In this document: positions 17,637-26,711 of the stretch, one piece after another
Layout of the letters: every line of letters starts with the position of its first letter
Position numbering within the stretch: position 1 is the stretch's first letter
From: Candidatus Izemoplasmatales bacterium
GTDB lineage: Bacteria; Bacillota_I; Bacilli_A; Izemoplasmatales; Hujiaoplasmataceae
Assembly: GCA_028698875.1 (NCBI GenBank)
Contig: JAQVVR010000002.1
Location: 62,001 to 126,000 of the forward strand
DNA length: 64,000 nt
Reading direction: 5' to 3'
Notes under the pieces: model-generated
Databases searched by the model: none
What the model saw: the letters and a program-made list of their open reading frames with translations, nothing else
Told to the model about the DNA's origin: nothing
Position numbers and translations under genes: made by a program

Positions 17637-19073
17637 ATGTACGATATTGTGATTATCGGCGCTGGAGTCGTTGGTTCAAGCATTGCTCGAGTGCTTTCAA
17701 AGTATGATCTAAAGATTGCCGTTATGGATAAAGAAGCCGATATTTGTGAGCAAACATCAAAGGCTAACAGCGGCATAGTCCACAGCGGCTATGATGCCCA
17801 TGTTGGATCTATGAAAGCTAAGATGAACCTTCGTGGCAGTAAAATGATGGAATCGCTCTGTAAAGACTTGGACATTCCTTATCGTCGGAATGGTTCATTG
17901 GTTTTAGCGTTTTCTAAAACCGATCTTCCCAAGTTGGAAGCTTTGAAAGACCAAGGTGATGCAAACGGGGTCGAAGGATTACAAATCTTGTCCACAGAAG
18001 AAGTATTATTGATGGAGCCAAACTTATCAAATGAAGTTACGAATGCTTTATACGCTCCGACTGGAGGTATTGTCGATCCGTTTAAACTGACCATTGCTCA
18101 AGCTGAAGTGGCTTGCCAAAATGGCGTCGAATTCAAACTAAAAACTAAAGTCATCGATGTTGAAAAACACGACGATTATTTTATTATTTTCACTGATAAA
18201 GGCGAATTTAAAACGCGTATTCTTGTCAATGCCGCTGGCGTATATGCCGATGATGTTAACAATCAGTTAAGTGCTTATAAACTGAAAATCACACCTCGTA
18301 AAGGCGAATATTGTTTATTCGATAAACAAGTTGGAAATATTGTCGACAAAACCATATTCCAGTTACCAACTGCTTTAGGAAAAGGCGTTTTAGTAACACC
18401 GACACCGGATGGTAACTTACTTGTTGGACCAACAGCCAACGATATAATAGATAAAGATGATATTTCCACAACCGCTGAAGGCTTAAAATCGGTAATCGAT
18501 CGAGCCAGGAAAAGCGTCAAGCAAATTCCAATGGGATTTGTCATCACGGCCTTTGCCGGTCTCCGTGCCACTGAACAAAACGGTGATTTTGTCATTGGAG
18601 AAGCCATTGATGTTCCCAATTTTTTCAATGCTGCCGGGATCGAATCGCCAGGGTTGACTTCCGCTCCAGCTATCGGTGAGTATCTCGGTGCGATGATTGC
18701 AAACCGATTGAACGCCATTGAGAAATCTGATTATATAAAGACACGGACAGATACGGTTCGCTTCGAATCACTGTCGTTAGCAGATAAAGCTAATCTCATC
18801 AAAGAAAATCCGGAATATGGAAAGATTATCTGTCGGTGTGAATTGGTGACCTTAGCACAAATTAAGGATGCTATTCATCGACCATTGGGAGCTAAAACTA
18901 TTGATGGCATCAAACGCCGGACACGCGCTGGCGCGGGAAGATGTCAAGGAGGATTTTGCTCTCCGCGAGTCATTGAGATTTTAGCAAAAGAGTTGCATCT
19001 TGATCCCCGTGAGGTTGCTAAAAGTGATAGTAATTCGGTCATGCTCATTGAGTTTGACAAGGATTCTTTGTAG
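17637..19073 (+). CDS. FAD-dependent oxidoreductase, GlpA-like with C-terminal [2Fe-2S]/BFD domain
   Basis: The 478-residue protein has a DAO-type FAD domain beginning YDIVIIGAGVVGSSIARVL. A C-terminal region with CRCELV and GRCQGGFC gives four cysteines in the BFD-like pattern. This matches proteins annotated as anaerobic glycerol-3-phosphate dehydrogenase A-like. ATG 17637 is favoured because AAGGTGG lies 7 bases upstream; ATG 17631 is too close. The next two genes encode a second flavoprotein and a DUF1667 protein, the same trio as TM1432-TM1434 of Thermotoga, where a glycerol kinase gene is nearby. No glycerol kinase is visible here, so the substrate is likely but not certain to be glycerol 3-phosphate. 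Confidence 0.85.
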   Translation: MYDIVIIGAGVVGSSIARVLSKYDLKIAVMDKEADICEQTSKANSGIVHSGYDAHVGSMKAKMNLRGSKMMESLCKDLDIPYRRNGSLVLAFSKTDLPKLEALKDQGDANGVEGLQILSTEEVLLMEPNLSNEVTNALYAPTGGIVDPFKLTIAQAEVACQNGVEFKLKTKVIDVEKHDDYFIIFTDKGEFKTRILVNAAGVYADDVNNQLSAYKLKITPRKGEYCLFDKQVGNIVDKTIFQLPTALGKGVLVTPTPDGNLLVGPTANDIIDKDDISTTAEGLKSVIDRARKSVKQIPMGFVITAFAGLRATEQNGDFVIGEAIDVPNFFNAAGIESPGLTSAPAIGEYLGAMIANRLNAIEKSDYIKTRTDTVRFESLSLADKANLIKENPEYGKIICRCELVTLAQIKDAIHRPLGAKTIDGIKRRTRAGAGRCQGGFCSPRVIEILAKELHLDPREVAKSDSNSVMLIEFDKDSL

Positions 19074-19083
19074 GGGGATGACC

Positions 19084-20343
19084 ATGATAAATCGCGATAT
19101 AGTAATCATCGGCGGAGGACCAGCCGGATTAGCAGCCGCCATAAGCTGTTATGAAAACGGTAATAAGGATATTATCATTCTTGAACGAGACAATTCTTTA
19201 GGCGGTATACTCAATCAATGCATACACAATGGATTTGGACTCCATACATTTAAAGAAGAATTAACTGGACCGGAATACGCAGCTAGATATATTTCCCAAG
19301 TCCATGCCTTGGGTATCGATTATCGGCTAAATACAATGGTTATCGATATTAATAAAGATAAAGTAATTTCATCAATCAATGAAACAGATGGATTGATGCA
19401 AATTCAAGCAAAAGCGGTTATTTTAACCATGGGTTGTCGTGAACGATCTCGTGGAGCATTAAACATTCCTGGTTATCGTCCTGCTGGCATTTTTTCCGCA
19501 GGAACAGCGCAAAGATATGTTAATATCGAAGGCTACATGCCTGGAAGACAAATTGTTATCCTTGGGTCGGGAGATATTGGCTTAATTATGGCCAGACGAT
19601 TAACCCTTGAAGGCGCATTGGTGAAGATGGTTTGTGAAATAATGCCATATTCCGGCGGATTAAAGCGCAATATTGTCCAGTGTCTTGATGACTATAACAT
19701 TCCCTTGCGATTGAATCATACAGTTACTAAAATCTATGGTAAGGAACGTGTTACCGGAGTTATGGTCTCTGAAGTTGATGAAAACCGTCAACCGATTCTA
19801 GGCACAGAAGAATATGTCGAATGCGACACACTCTTATTATCGGTTGGGTTAATTCCGGAAAACGAATTATCGCGTAAAGCTTTGGTTAAAATCAATGCCA
19901 AAACGCAAGGACCTGAAGTTGATGAATGCTTATCGACCTCAATTCCCGGTATTTTTGCGGCTGGAAATGTTTTGCATGTTCATGATTTGGTTGATTATGT
20001 AAGCATGGAAGCAGCATTAGCCGGTAAAAATGCGGTAAAATACGTTAATGGTCTATTTAAACCCGGCTTTTCAATCATTATTGAAGCCAAAAACGGAGTT
20101 CGATATACAGTTCCGGGAACAATTAATCCCAATAATGCCGAAGACATCACTGTTGTTCGGTTTCGAACCGGTGATGTCTATCGTGATGCTTACTTATCTG
20201 TATATCTTGATGATGAACGCGTTACCCATCTTAAAAAACGCATTTTGACACCGGGAGAAATGGAACAGATAATTATTCCGAAGAAATGGTTCGCCGAACG
20301 ACCAAATCTCCAAAAAATAACTATTATGGTTGAAAAGGAGTAG
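19084..20343 (+). CDS. FAD/NAD(P)-binding oxidoreductase, partner of the GlpA-like protein
   Basis: This 419-residue flavoprotein has an N-terminal FAD motif (DIVIIGGGPAGLAAAIS), a second dinucleotide motif (IVILGSGDIGLIMARRL, about residue 156) and a C-terminal FAD motif (GIFAAGNVLHVHDLVD). It probably passes electrons between the GlpA-like subunit and NAD(P) or another carrier. ATG 19084 follows AGGGGG at 19072-19077, which overlaps the previous stop. The long upstream extension in the same frame lies inside the preceding gene and is not used. It ends directly before the DUF1667 gene. Confidence 0.85.
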   Translation: MINRDIVIIGGGPAGLAAAISCYENGNKDIIILERDNSLGGILNQCIHNGFGLHTFKEELTGPEYAARYISQVHALGIDYRLNTMVIDINKDKVISSINETDGLMQIQAKAVILTMGCRERSRGALNIPGYRPAGIFSAGTAQRYVNIEGYMPGRQIVILGSGDIGLIMARRLTLEGALVKMVCEIMPYSGGLKRNIVQCLDDYNIPLRLNHTVTKIYGKERVTGVMVSEVDENRQPILGTEEYVECDTLLLSVGLIPENELSRKALVKINAKTQGPEVDECLSTSIPGIFAAGNVLHVHDLVDYVSMEAALAGKNAVKYVNGLFKPGFSIIIEAKNGVRYTVPGTINPNNAEDITVVRFRTGDVYRDAYLSVYLDDERVTHLKKRILTPGEMEQIIIPKKWFAERPNLQKITIMVEKE

Positions 20344-20349
20344 ATGGTG

Positions 20350-20718
20350 ATGAAAGAAACAAAAAATCTTATCTGTATTGGTTGCCCCATGGGCTGTCCA
20401 CTCACTGTCGAAATGAAAGATGGACAAGTTCTTAGTGTCGCTGGCCACACCTGCAAACGTGGTGAAGAATATGCCAAAAAAGAAGTTACCAATCCCCGTC
20501 GAACCGTAACTTCGATAATCCCAGTTGTCGGAGGAGAACTAGAGATGATTTCGGTGAAAACGAAATCCGACATCCCGAAAAATAAAATAAAAGAATGCAT
20601 GTTGGCTTTGAAAAATCTTAAAGTTAAGGCTCCCATTAATATCGGTGATATCATTATCGCCGATGTTTGTGATACTGGAGTATCAATCATTGCCACCAAG
20701 GCAGTTAAAAGGAGATAA
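20350..20718 (+). CDS. DUF1667 protein, small Cys-rich subunit of the flavoprotein set
   Basis: The 122-residue protein begins with ICIGCPMGCPLTV and continues with GHTCKRGEEYA, giving four cysteines suited to an iron-sulfur or metal site. DUF1667 proteins accompany GlpA-like and Pyr_redox_2-like flavoproteins in many anaerobes. ATG 20350 is preferred to ATG 20344 because AAAAGGAG ends only 2 bases before 20344 but 8 before 20350. It is co-transcribed with the two preceding genes. A role as electron-transfer subunit is inferred. Confidence 0.85.
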   Translation: MKETKNLICIGCPMGCPLTVEMKDGQVLSVAGHTCKRGEEYAKKEVTNPRRTVTSIIPVVGGELEMISVKTKSDIPKNKIKECMLALKNLKVKAPINIGDIIIADVCDTGVSIIATKAVKRR

Positions 20719-20719
20719 C

Positions 20720-21175
20720 ATGAGTTTTTATGTCATTGATTCCCCAATTGGTAATATCGGAATTGAAGCCAATAATGACTTCATTGTCGAAATAGAATTA
20801 CTTACTTCTCGATCTTCTGAAGGTCATTTAAATCCTCTTTTGAGACAAGCAGAAACAGAGATACAACTGTTTTTTTTGGGAAAATTAAAACATTTTACTT
20901 TGCCATTTCAATTCAAAGGAACAGTATTTAAACAAGCAGTTTTGCATGCTTTATTGACTATTCCCTATGGAACAACAGTTTCATATCAGGATGTGGCAAT
21001 CATGATTGGTCATCCTAAAGCTTATCGTGCTGTGGGTACGGCGTGTGCAACTAATGATCTCCCTTTGATTATTCCGTGTCATCGAGTCATAAAAAGTGAT
21101 CATTCCATCGGTGGATTCGGGGCTCGCCCAGACATTAAAAAACAGATTATTGATTTAGAAAAAGCAAATAAATAA
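20720..21175 (+). CDS. ogt: Methylated-DNA--protein-cysteine S-methyltransferase
   Basis: The 151-residue protein has the active-site motif IIPCHRVI, the helix-turn-helix lead PYGTTVSYQDVA and the usual Ogt/MGMT length. It removes methyl groups from O6-methylguanine by a suicidal transfer to cysteine. ATG 20720 follows AAGGAGA and lies 1 base after the DUF1667 stop; an in-frame upstream extension to 20645 is inside that gene. A terminator follows. Confidence 0.95.
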   Translation: MSFYVIDSPIGNIGIEANNDFIVEIELLTSRSSEGHLNPLLRQAETEIQLFFLGKLKHFTLPFQFKGTVFKQAVLHALLTIPYGTTVSYQDVAIMIGHPKAYRAVGTACATNDLPLIIPCHRVIKSDHSIGGFGARPDIKKQIIDLEKANK

Positions 21176-21210
21176 CGGAATTTTGAACTGGAATAAATGC
21201 AAAAAAATCA

Positions 21211-21247
21211 AAACCTTTGATGATTTTCACATCCAAGGGTTTTTTTG
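21211..21247 (+). terminator. Rho-independent terminator
   Basis: AAACCTT (21211-21217) pairs with AAGGGTTT (21235-21242) with one bulged G. Inner GAT/ATC pairs support the stem, and a run of T follows. Confidence 0.85.
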
Positions 21248-21277
21248 TATGGGGCTACTTTATAATCAACAGGATAT

Positions 21278-21285
21278 GTTATAAT
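21278..21285 (+). promoter_or_regulatory. Extended -10 promoter element for trmFO
   Basis: TG at 21278-21279 followed by TATAAT (21280-21285), with no spacer base, and no convincing -35. It lies between the terminator above and the trmFO start. Confidence 0.5.
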
Positions 21286-21313
21286 ATTTTCGGTAAATAA
21301 AGTGGGTGATAGT

Positions 21314-22621
21314 TTGAATAAACCGTTTGTCACCGTCATCGGTGCTGGGTTAGCTGGTGTTGAAGCAAGCTATCAATTAGCGAAACGGGGAATACCTGTT
21401 AGACTGTATGAAATGAAGAAACTCCACCATAGTCCGGCTCACCAATCGGATGCTTTTGCCGAATTGGTATGTTCTAATTCGTTTAGAAGCGATGCTATTG
21501 AAAACGCCGTTGGTCTGTTAAAAGCCGAATTACGGTTGCTTGATTCAGTGGTTATGCGCATTGCCGATATTAATCGGGTTCCCGCCGGCACCTCATTGGC
21601 GGTTGATCGGATAGCATTTTCAGATCAATTGACCGAAATTATCCGACACCATCCCTTAATTGATGTTTTTGATGCCGAAATGTGTGTAATTCCTGATGGC
21701 GAAGTAATCATCGCCACCGGGCCTTTGACAAGCGAACCATTGTTCGCAGACTTAAAAAAAGTAACGGGGGAAGATACCTTATATTTCTTTGATGCCGCGG
21801 CCCCAGTAATTATGGGCGACTCAATCGATATGACCATCGCTTATCAGAAAAGTCGCTATGATAAAGGCGAAGCCAGTTACCGAAATTGCCCGATGACCAA
21901 AGGGGAGTATGATCATTGGTATAATGAACTTGTTAAAGCTCAATGTGTAATTCCAAAAGATTATGAATTGAAAGTATTTGAGGGCTGTATGCCATTTGAA
22001 GAAATGGCAAAACGGGGAAGAGAAACCCTTTTGTATGGGCCCATGAAGCCGGTTGGATTAGAAATGCCTAGTGGCATTCAACCTTATGCAGTTGTTCAAT
22101 TACGAATGGATGATATTTTCGGGAAGTTATATAATATTGTCGGATTTCAAACCCACTTAACTTTTTCTGAGCAACTTCGGATAGTACGAATGATCCCCGG
22201 TTTGGCCAACGCCAAAATCGTTCGCTATGGAGTCATGCATAAAAACACCTACATCAATGCGCCAAAAATCATTGATGAGTGTTATCAGATGAAGAAGGAG
22301 CCACGAATTTTCATTGCCGGGCAACTTTCAGGAGTCGAAGGGTATGTTGAAAGCGTTGGCTCAGGGATGATTGCGGCGCTAAATATGGCCAGAAGAATCA
22401 CGAAAGAACCAAAACTCGTTTTTCCACGAGAAACGGCGCTTGGAGCCCAAGCATATTATCTTGCAAATACCTCACCTAGTTGCTTTCAACCGATGAATAT
22501 CAATCATGGCTTGTTTCCTGAATTGGTTGGCAAGCATCATAAAAAGGACCGCAAAGCCTTATACGCTCAAAGAAGTATCGGAATCATAAAAAACATGATG
22601 GAGGCGCATCTGTTTGACTAA
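21314..22621 (+). CDS. trmFO: Methylenetetrahydrofolate--tRNA-(uracil-5-)-methyltransferase
   Basis: The 435-residue FAD enzyme makes m5U54 in tRNA using methylene-THF. It shows VTVIGAGLAGVEASYQLA, then ELVCSNSFRSD with a conserved cysteine, and KVFEGCMPFEEMAKRG with the catalytic-type cysteine. I chose TTG 21314 because GGGTGAT (21304-21310) is its ribosome binding site; GTG 21302 has none. The next gene is xerC/codV, overlapping by 8 bases, which matches the trmFO-codV order in Bacillus. Confidence 0.95.
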   Translation: MNKPFVTVIGAGLAGVEASYQLAKRGIPVRLYEMKKLHHSPAHQSDAFAELVCSNSFRSDAIENAVGLLKAELRLLDSVVMRIADINRVPAGTSLAVDRIAFSDQLTEIIRHHPLIDVFDAEMCVIPDGEVIIATGPLTSEPLFADLKKVTGEDTLYFFDAAAPVIMGDSIDMTIAYQKSRYDKGEASYRNCPMTKGEYDHWYNELVKAQCVIPKDYELKVFEGCMPFEEMAKRGRETLLYGPMKPVGLEMPSGIQPYAVVQLRMDDIFGKLYNIVGFQTHLTFSEQLRIVRMIPGLANAKIVRYGVMHKNTYINAPKIIDECYQMKKEPRIFIAGQLSGVEGYVESVGSGMIAALNMARRITKEPKLVFPRETALGAQAYYLANTSPSCFQPMNINHGLFPELVGKHHKKDRKALYAQRSIGIIKNMMEAHLFD

Positions 22622-23528
22622 TCAAGAAATGATTTTTCAATATCGAGACTATCTCGAAAATCAAAAACGGTATTCGATAAATACGGTTATCGCCTACCTA
22701 GACGATGTGCGCACATTCGAAAGGTTTTTAACCACGGAAAAATTAGGCACACTTTTTCAAGTGTCTGATCGGGTAGCTCGTTTTTATATTGCTTTTTTAC
22801 ATAATCAATATACTCCCAAATCAATACGTCGTAAAATTAGCAGTATCAAATCAATGTACGAGTATTTTGGAAGAGAACAACTACTCACCAGTAATCCTTT
22901 TGCTGGTGCACCATTACCAAAAGATCAACGAAAACTTCCAAAATTCATATACGAAAGTGAAATTACTGAATTTTTGAATCAAATTGATAAGACAACATTA
23001 ACTGGAAAACGAGATTTAGCGATTTTTGAATTATTGTATGGATCCGGACTACGGGTCGGAGAATTGGTCAAAGTCAAAATGACGGATATTGACTTCGTTG
23101 CCAAAACGATTTTGATTCATGGCAAAGGATCTAAAGATCGATATGTGCCAATGCATGATACTTTAGTTGAATGTCTGAAAGACTATTTAGTTATTGTGCG
23201 CCCGGTTTTTCGCGCCCGAACCAACAAACCAGATGATCACATACTGTTTGTTAATTTTAAAGGCAATTCGCTTTCTGATCGAGGTGTCCGTGATATTTTA
23301 GACCGAGAGTTGACTCATCAAGCATCGTCTCTACAAATCTCTCCCCACACGTTTCGTCATTCATTTGCGACGCATTTGCTTGATCATGGAGTTGATTTAC
23401 GCACAGTACAAGAAATGCTTGGGCATGCCAGCTTAGCTACAACGCAGATATATACCAAAGTTTCCAAGGAGCGACTAAAACTTGTTTATGATCGGTCGCA
23501 TCCGCGGGCAAAACGGAAACTTCAATGA
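22614..23528 (+). CDS. xerC: Tyrosine recombinase XerC/CodV
   Basis: The 304-residue protein has an N-terminal SAM-like DNA-binding domain and a catalytic domain with Arg in GSGLRVGEL, Lys in HGKGSKDRYVPM, HTFRHSFATH and LGHASLATTQIYT, which together supply the R-K-H-R-H-Y residues. It resolves chromosome dimers at dif sites with a partner recombinase. The start is TTG 22614, with GGAGG at 22601-22605, inside the end of trmFO. The gene order argues for the housekeeping XerC and against a phage integrase. Confidence 0.93.
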   Translation: MTNQEMIFQYRDYLENQKRYSINTVIAYLDDVRTFERFLTTEKLGTLFQVSDRVARFYIAFLHNQYTPKSIRRKISSIKSMYEYFGREQLLTSNPFAGAPLPKDQRKLPKFIYESEITEFLNQIDKTTLTGKRDLAIFELLYGSGLRVGELVKVKMTDIDFVAKTILIHGKGSKDRYVPMHDTLVECLKDYLVIVRPVFRARTNKPDDHILFVNFKGNSLSDRGVRDILDRELTHQASSLQISPHTFRHSFATHLLDHGVDLRTVQEMLGHASLATTQIYTKVSKERLKLVYDRSHPRAKRKLQ

Positions 23529-24007
23529 TTAATATTACTATTATATGCGTTGGCAAAATCAAAGAGAAGTATTTGTCGTTAGGAATCGCAGAGTATCATA
23601 AGCGATTGCAACGATTCGCAAAAATCGATATTATCGAAATTGCTGATGAACAAATTCCAGAAAATGTCAACGCCTCTCTAAGTGAACATATTTTAGAAAG
23701 TGAAGGAACAAAAATCCTTAGTAAAATTTCTAAAGATGCATACATTGTCACTTTAGAAATCGCAGGTGACTTGCTTTCTAGCGAAGAGATGGCAGACTTC
23801 ATAACCAAAATATGTACTTATCAAACATCAAAAATTGTGTTTATAATCGGTGGGTCGTTAGGATTATCACCCTTAGTTAAAAAAAAGGCAAATAAAGCGA
23901 TTTCCTTTTCGAAAATGACTTTTCCACATCAATTGATGCGGCTAATTCTTTTTGAACAGTTATACCGCAGTTTTACCATCTTAGCAAATATCACTTATCA
24001 TAAATAA
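23525..24007 (+). CDS. rlmH: 23S rRNA (pseudouridine1915-N3)-methyltransferase
   Basis: The 160-residue SPOUT enzyme has the family length and the knotted SAM-binding region FIIGGSLGLSP, followed by SFSKMTFPHQLMRLILFEQLYR. It methylates pseudouridine 1915 in helix 69 of 23S rRNA. The start overlaps the xerC stop (ATGA). It ends at a hairpin terminator shared with the convergent pepT gene. Confidence 0.96.
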   Translation: MINITIICVGKIKEKYLSLGIAEYHKRLQRFAKIDIIEIADEQIPENVNASLSEHILESEGTKILSKISKDAYIVTLEIAGDLLSSEEMADFITKICTYQTSKIVFIIGGSLGLSPLVKKKANKAISFSKMTFPHQLMRLILFEQLYRSFTILANITYHK

Positions 24008-24008
24008 A

Positions 24009-24045
24009 AAAACGGCCATCATCCAAATCGGATGATGGCCTTTGA
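24009..24045. terminator. Bidirectional terminator between rlmH and pepT
   Basis: GGCCATCATCC (24014-24024) pairs with GGATGATGGCC (24030-24040). On the minus strand it is followed by a long T run (the A run at 24004-24012), so it is strongest for pepT; on the plus strand TTTGAATT follows. Confidence 0.9.
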
Positions 24046-24046
24046 A

Positions 24047-25267
24047 TTATAAATTGGCAACTTTACTAATAATTTTTTTCACAATTTCAACAGATATCAT
24101 CATTTCATTAATATCCGCGTATTCAAATGGACCATGGTAATTATACCCTCCCGTGCCCAAATTTGGACATGGAAGTCCCAAAAAGGTTAAGCGAGCGCCA
24201 TCGGTTCCCCCACGAATGGGTTCAATAATTGGTTCCAAACCGGCTTCAACAATAGCTTCTTTTGCAATATCGACGATATACATTGACGCTTCTAATTTAT
24301 CCCGCATATTGTAATAGGAGTCTTCAATATTAATTTCACACGCCGTGTATCCGTATTTTTTGTTAATAAAATCGGCTGCGTTATGAAAGTCTTGTTTTTG
24401 TCGTTCAAAGATATTTTTGTCATGGTTACGGATAAGATAAGCCATAGTGGTTTTTTCACAAACGCCATTGATACCATGAAGATGATTGAATCCTTCATAT
24501 TTTTCGGTGGCTTCTGGTCGCATCAGTTGTGGTAAGAGACAATCAAACTCACAAGCAACAGAAATTGAATTAATCATCATGTTTTTTGCTGATCCAGGAT
24601 GGACTGATTTACCATTAATTGTCACAACAACACTGGCGGCGTTAAAGTTTTCAAAAGCAATTTCGCCGACACATGAACCATCAAGAGTATAGCCGAAATC
24701 AGCATTAATCTTCGATATATCGAGATATTTCGTGCCATTTCCGACTTCTTCATCAGGGGTAAAAACCACGGTAATGTCTCCATGTGGGAAGGAAGGATTT
24801 ACGGTTAAAAACTCAACTATAGTCATGATTTCCGCTACACCGGCTTTATCATCAGCCCCTAAAAGCGTTGAGCCATCAGTTACAATTAAATCATGATTGA
24901 TACCGCGCGATAATGTCTTGAAAATAGCTGGATCCATAATACAATCATTTTCATTGTTTAAAATGATTTTCAGACCATCATATTTGTGAATGATTCGTGG
25001 TTTGATATTTTCTCCACTTGCATCAGGAGAGGTGTCATAGTGAGCAATAAACGCTAATTTTGGCGTTTTCTTTAGGGTGTTTCCAAAGATAGTGCCGATA
25101 ACATATCCGTATTCATCAATAGTAGATTGTACACCCATAGTTTTAAGATCCGCAAATAACTTACGGGCTAAATGCCATTGTTTGTCGGTTGAAGGGTAAG
25201 TGTTTGATTCGGGCTTTGATTGTGTGTCATACTTGACATATTCTAAGAAACGTTCGACTAATTTCAT
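24047..25267 (-). CDS. pepT: Peptidase T (tripeptide aminopeptidase)
   Basis: The 406-residue M20 metallopeptidase has FIAHYDTSPDASG, LLGADDKAGVAE and FTPDEEVGNG, which carry the zinc ligands and catalytic acids of PepT. It removes N-terminal residues from tripeptides in the cytoplasm, useful for an amino-acid fermenter. GAGGTGGC lies before the start on the minus strand. It converges on rlmH and is divergent from the GGDEF gene. Confidence 0.95.
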   Translation of the reverse strand: MKLVERFLEYVKYDTQSKPESNTYPSTDKQWHLARKLFADLKTMGVQSTIDEYGYVIGTIFGNTLKKTPKLAFIAHYDTSPDASGENIKPRIIHKYDGLKIILNNENDCIMDPAIFKTLSRGINHDLIVTDGSTLLGADDKAGVAEIMTIVEFLTVNPSFPHGDITVVFTPDEEVGNGTKYLDISKINADFGYTLDGSCVGEIAFENFNAASVVVTINGKSVHPGSAKNMMINSISVACEFDCLLPQLMRPEATEKYEGFNHLHGINGVCEKTTMAYLIRNHDKNIFERQKQDFHNAADFINKKYGYTACEINIEDSYYNMRDKLEASMYIVDIAKEAIVEAGLEPIIEPIRGGTDGARLTFLGLPCPNLGTGGYNYHGPFEYADINEMMISVEIVKKIISKVANL

Positions 25268-25395
25268 AAAGCCACCTCATAGTAATGTATAAGATTATTA
25301 TATGATATTATTGCTTGTTTGTATCTTGTATTTGCCATATTATGTCGTATTTTTATCAAAAACACCGGAAGATTGTGGTTACAAACAATCATTTC

Positions 25396-25424
25396 TTGAC
25401 ATTTTCTATGGTGAACTGTAAAAT
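25396..25424 (+). promoter_or_regulatory. Sigma-A promoter for the GGDEF gene
   Basis: TTGACA (25396-25401) and TAAAAT (25419-25424) are separated by 17 bases, one of the best matches to consensus in the window. Confidence 0.85.
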
Positions 25425-25477
25425 AAACATAAAGTAATCTACTATACATTTCTATATTTAAAATGAGAGTGGAAAAC

Positions 25478-26575
25478 ATGACGAATCATATTTTCACAAA
25501 AGCCATTCATCTTATGGATAATATCTATAGTAAAGAAGACAATCGTAGCCGATTTCAAAAGCGGATTCTGTGCGATGTTTTTTTGACTGTTTCTCTTTTG
25601 ATTGGTATTATTAACATAATTACTCATGAATATATATATGCGATTGTAACTCTTAGTTATGGTTTATTTTGTCTTCTCTGTGCTTTGGCATTTCGGCATT
25701 ACAAAAGCACGGCTTTGACAACTATCATCATAAATGTCGGAAGTTTATTAATGCTTTTATATTTATTATTGTTTGAAATTGGGAATATATACACGGTTTT
25801 ATGGATAATCATGATTCCTAATGTGACTACGATGGTATTAAATCTAAAAAAAGCGGTAATATTTTTATTCAGTATTTTTGTATTAATAATGGTTTTATAT
25901 TTAACGCCACTATGTGATGTTTTAAGTATTCAATTCCACGAATATTTTACCAAATGGTATGTCATCTTAATTTATTCAGTGTTCGCTGCCATTGCTTGTA
26001 CTTTTGAATACTTGCGGAATATAACCAGCATGAAATTAGAAGAATCACGCAAAGAAATTCTACGCCTTAGTTATTATGACGACTTGACACAAATATATAA
26101 TCGCCGTAGTTTTGACAAATCCTTAACAGAAGTGTTTACAGCGCCATTCTCCGCAAAACGTCGAGTTGCTTTATTGATGATAGATATCGATAATTTTAAA
26201 TTATATAATGATAATTACGGACATTTACAGGGTGACAAGATTTTAACAAAAATCGCCCAAACTATCAATTCATATATCACTGAAGATACTTACACCTTTG
26301 CTCGTTATGGCGGCGAGGAATTCGTCATCTTGATGCCAGATGCGGATAATATGATAGCAGTCGCTTTGGCTGATCAAATCAAAACGGCTGTGCGTGAACT
26401 GGGCTTGGTTTATTACGATAGTACTAAAGCAGCATCAGAATATCTTTCAATTAGTATCGGCGTTGCGTGTGAAGAATTATCAAATTTGGATGGTTCCGAA
26501 ACATTGATTCGATTAGCTGATGAAAACCTTTACCGAGCTAAGAGTCAAGGGAAAAATATCGTTTGTTCCAGCTAG
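25478..26575 (+). CDS. Membrane diguanylate cyclase (GGDEF)
   Basis: The 365-residue protein has about six membrane segments in residues 30-185 and a C-terminal GGDEF domain with FARYGGEEFVILMP, whose GGEEF signature is catalytically competent. LLMIDIDNFKLYND carries the metal-binding Asp. No RxxD inhibitory-site motif precedes GGEEF (the position reads TEDTY), so product inhibition may be absent. ATG 25478 follows GAGTGGA; ATG 25463 has no visible site. No EAL or HD-GYP protein lies in the window. It is monocistronic, between its own promoter and terminator. Confidence 0.92.
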   Translation: MTNHIFTKAIHLMDNIYSKEDNRSRFQKRILCDVFLTVSLLIGIINIITHEYIYAIVTLSYGLFCLLCALAFRHYKSTALTTIIINVGSLLMLLYLLLFEIGNIYTVLWIIMIPNVTTMVLNLKKAVIFLFSIFVLIMVLYLTPLCDVLSIQFHEYFTKWYVILIYSVFAAIACTFEYLRNITSMKLEESRKEILRLSYYDDLTQIYNRRSFDKSLTEVFTAPFSAKRRVALLMIDIDNFKLYNDNYGHLQGDKILTKIAQTINSYITEDTYTFARYGGEEFVILMPDADNMIAVALADQIKTAVRELGLVYYDSTKAASEYLSISIGVACEELSNLDGSETLIRLADENLYRAKSQGKNIVCSS

Positions 26576-26594
26576 GATAGCAATTGTTCTTGTT

Positions 26595-26620
26595 AAGGCG
26601 ACATAAAGTGTCGCTTTTTT
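26595..26620 (+). terminator. Rho-independent terminator
   Basis: GCGACA (26598-26603) pairs with TGTCGC (26609-26614) and is followed by six T residues. Confidence 0.9.
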
Positions 26621-26665
26621 AATATTTATAATCCAAAGGGAGATTATTGTTAATTTTAACATCTG

Positions 26666-26674
26666 TGATATAAT
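26666..26674 (+). promoter_or_regulatory. Extended -10 promoter element
   Basis: TGATATAAT about 37 bases before the acyltransferase start. No clear -35 is visible. Confidence 0.55.
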
Positions 26675-26711
26675 ACTATGGTATAAAAGAATATGAAGGG
26701 CGGAACCACAC

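Noticed and set aside
25425-25480. ATG 25463 as start of the GGDEF protein
   Set aside because: It lacks a ribosome binding site; ATG 25478 has GAGTGGA upstream, though the difference is only five residues.
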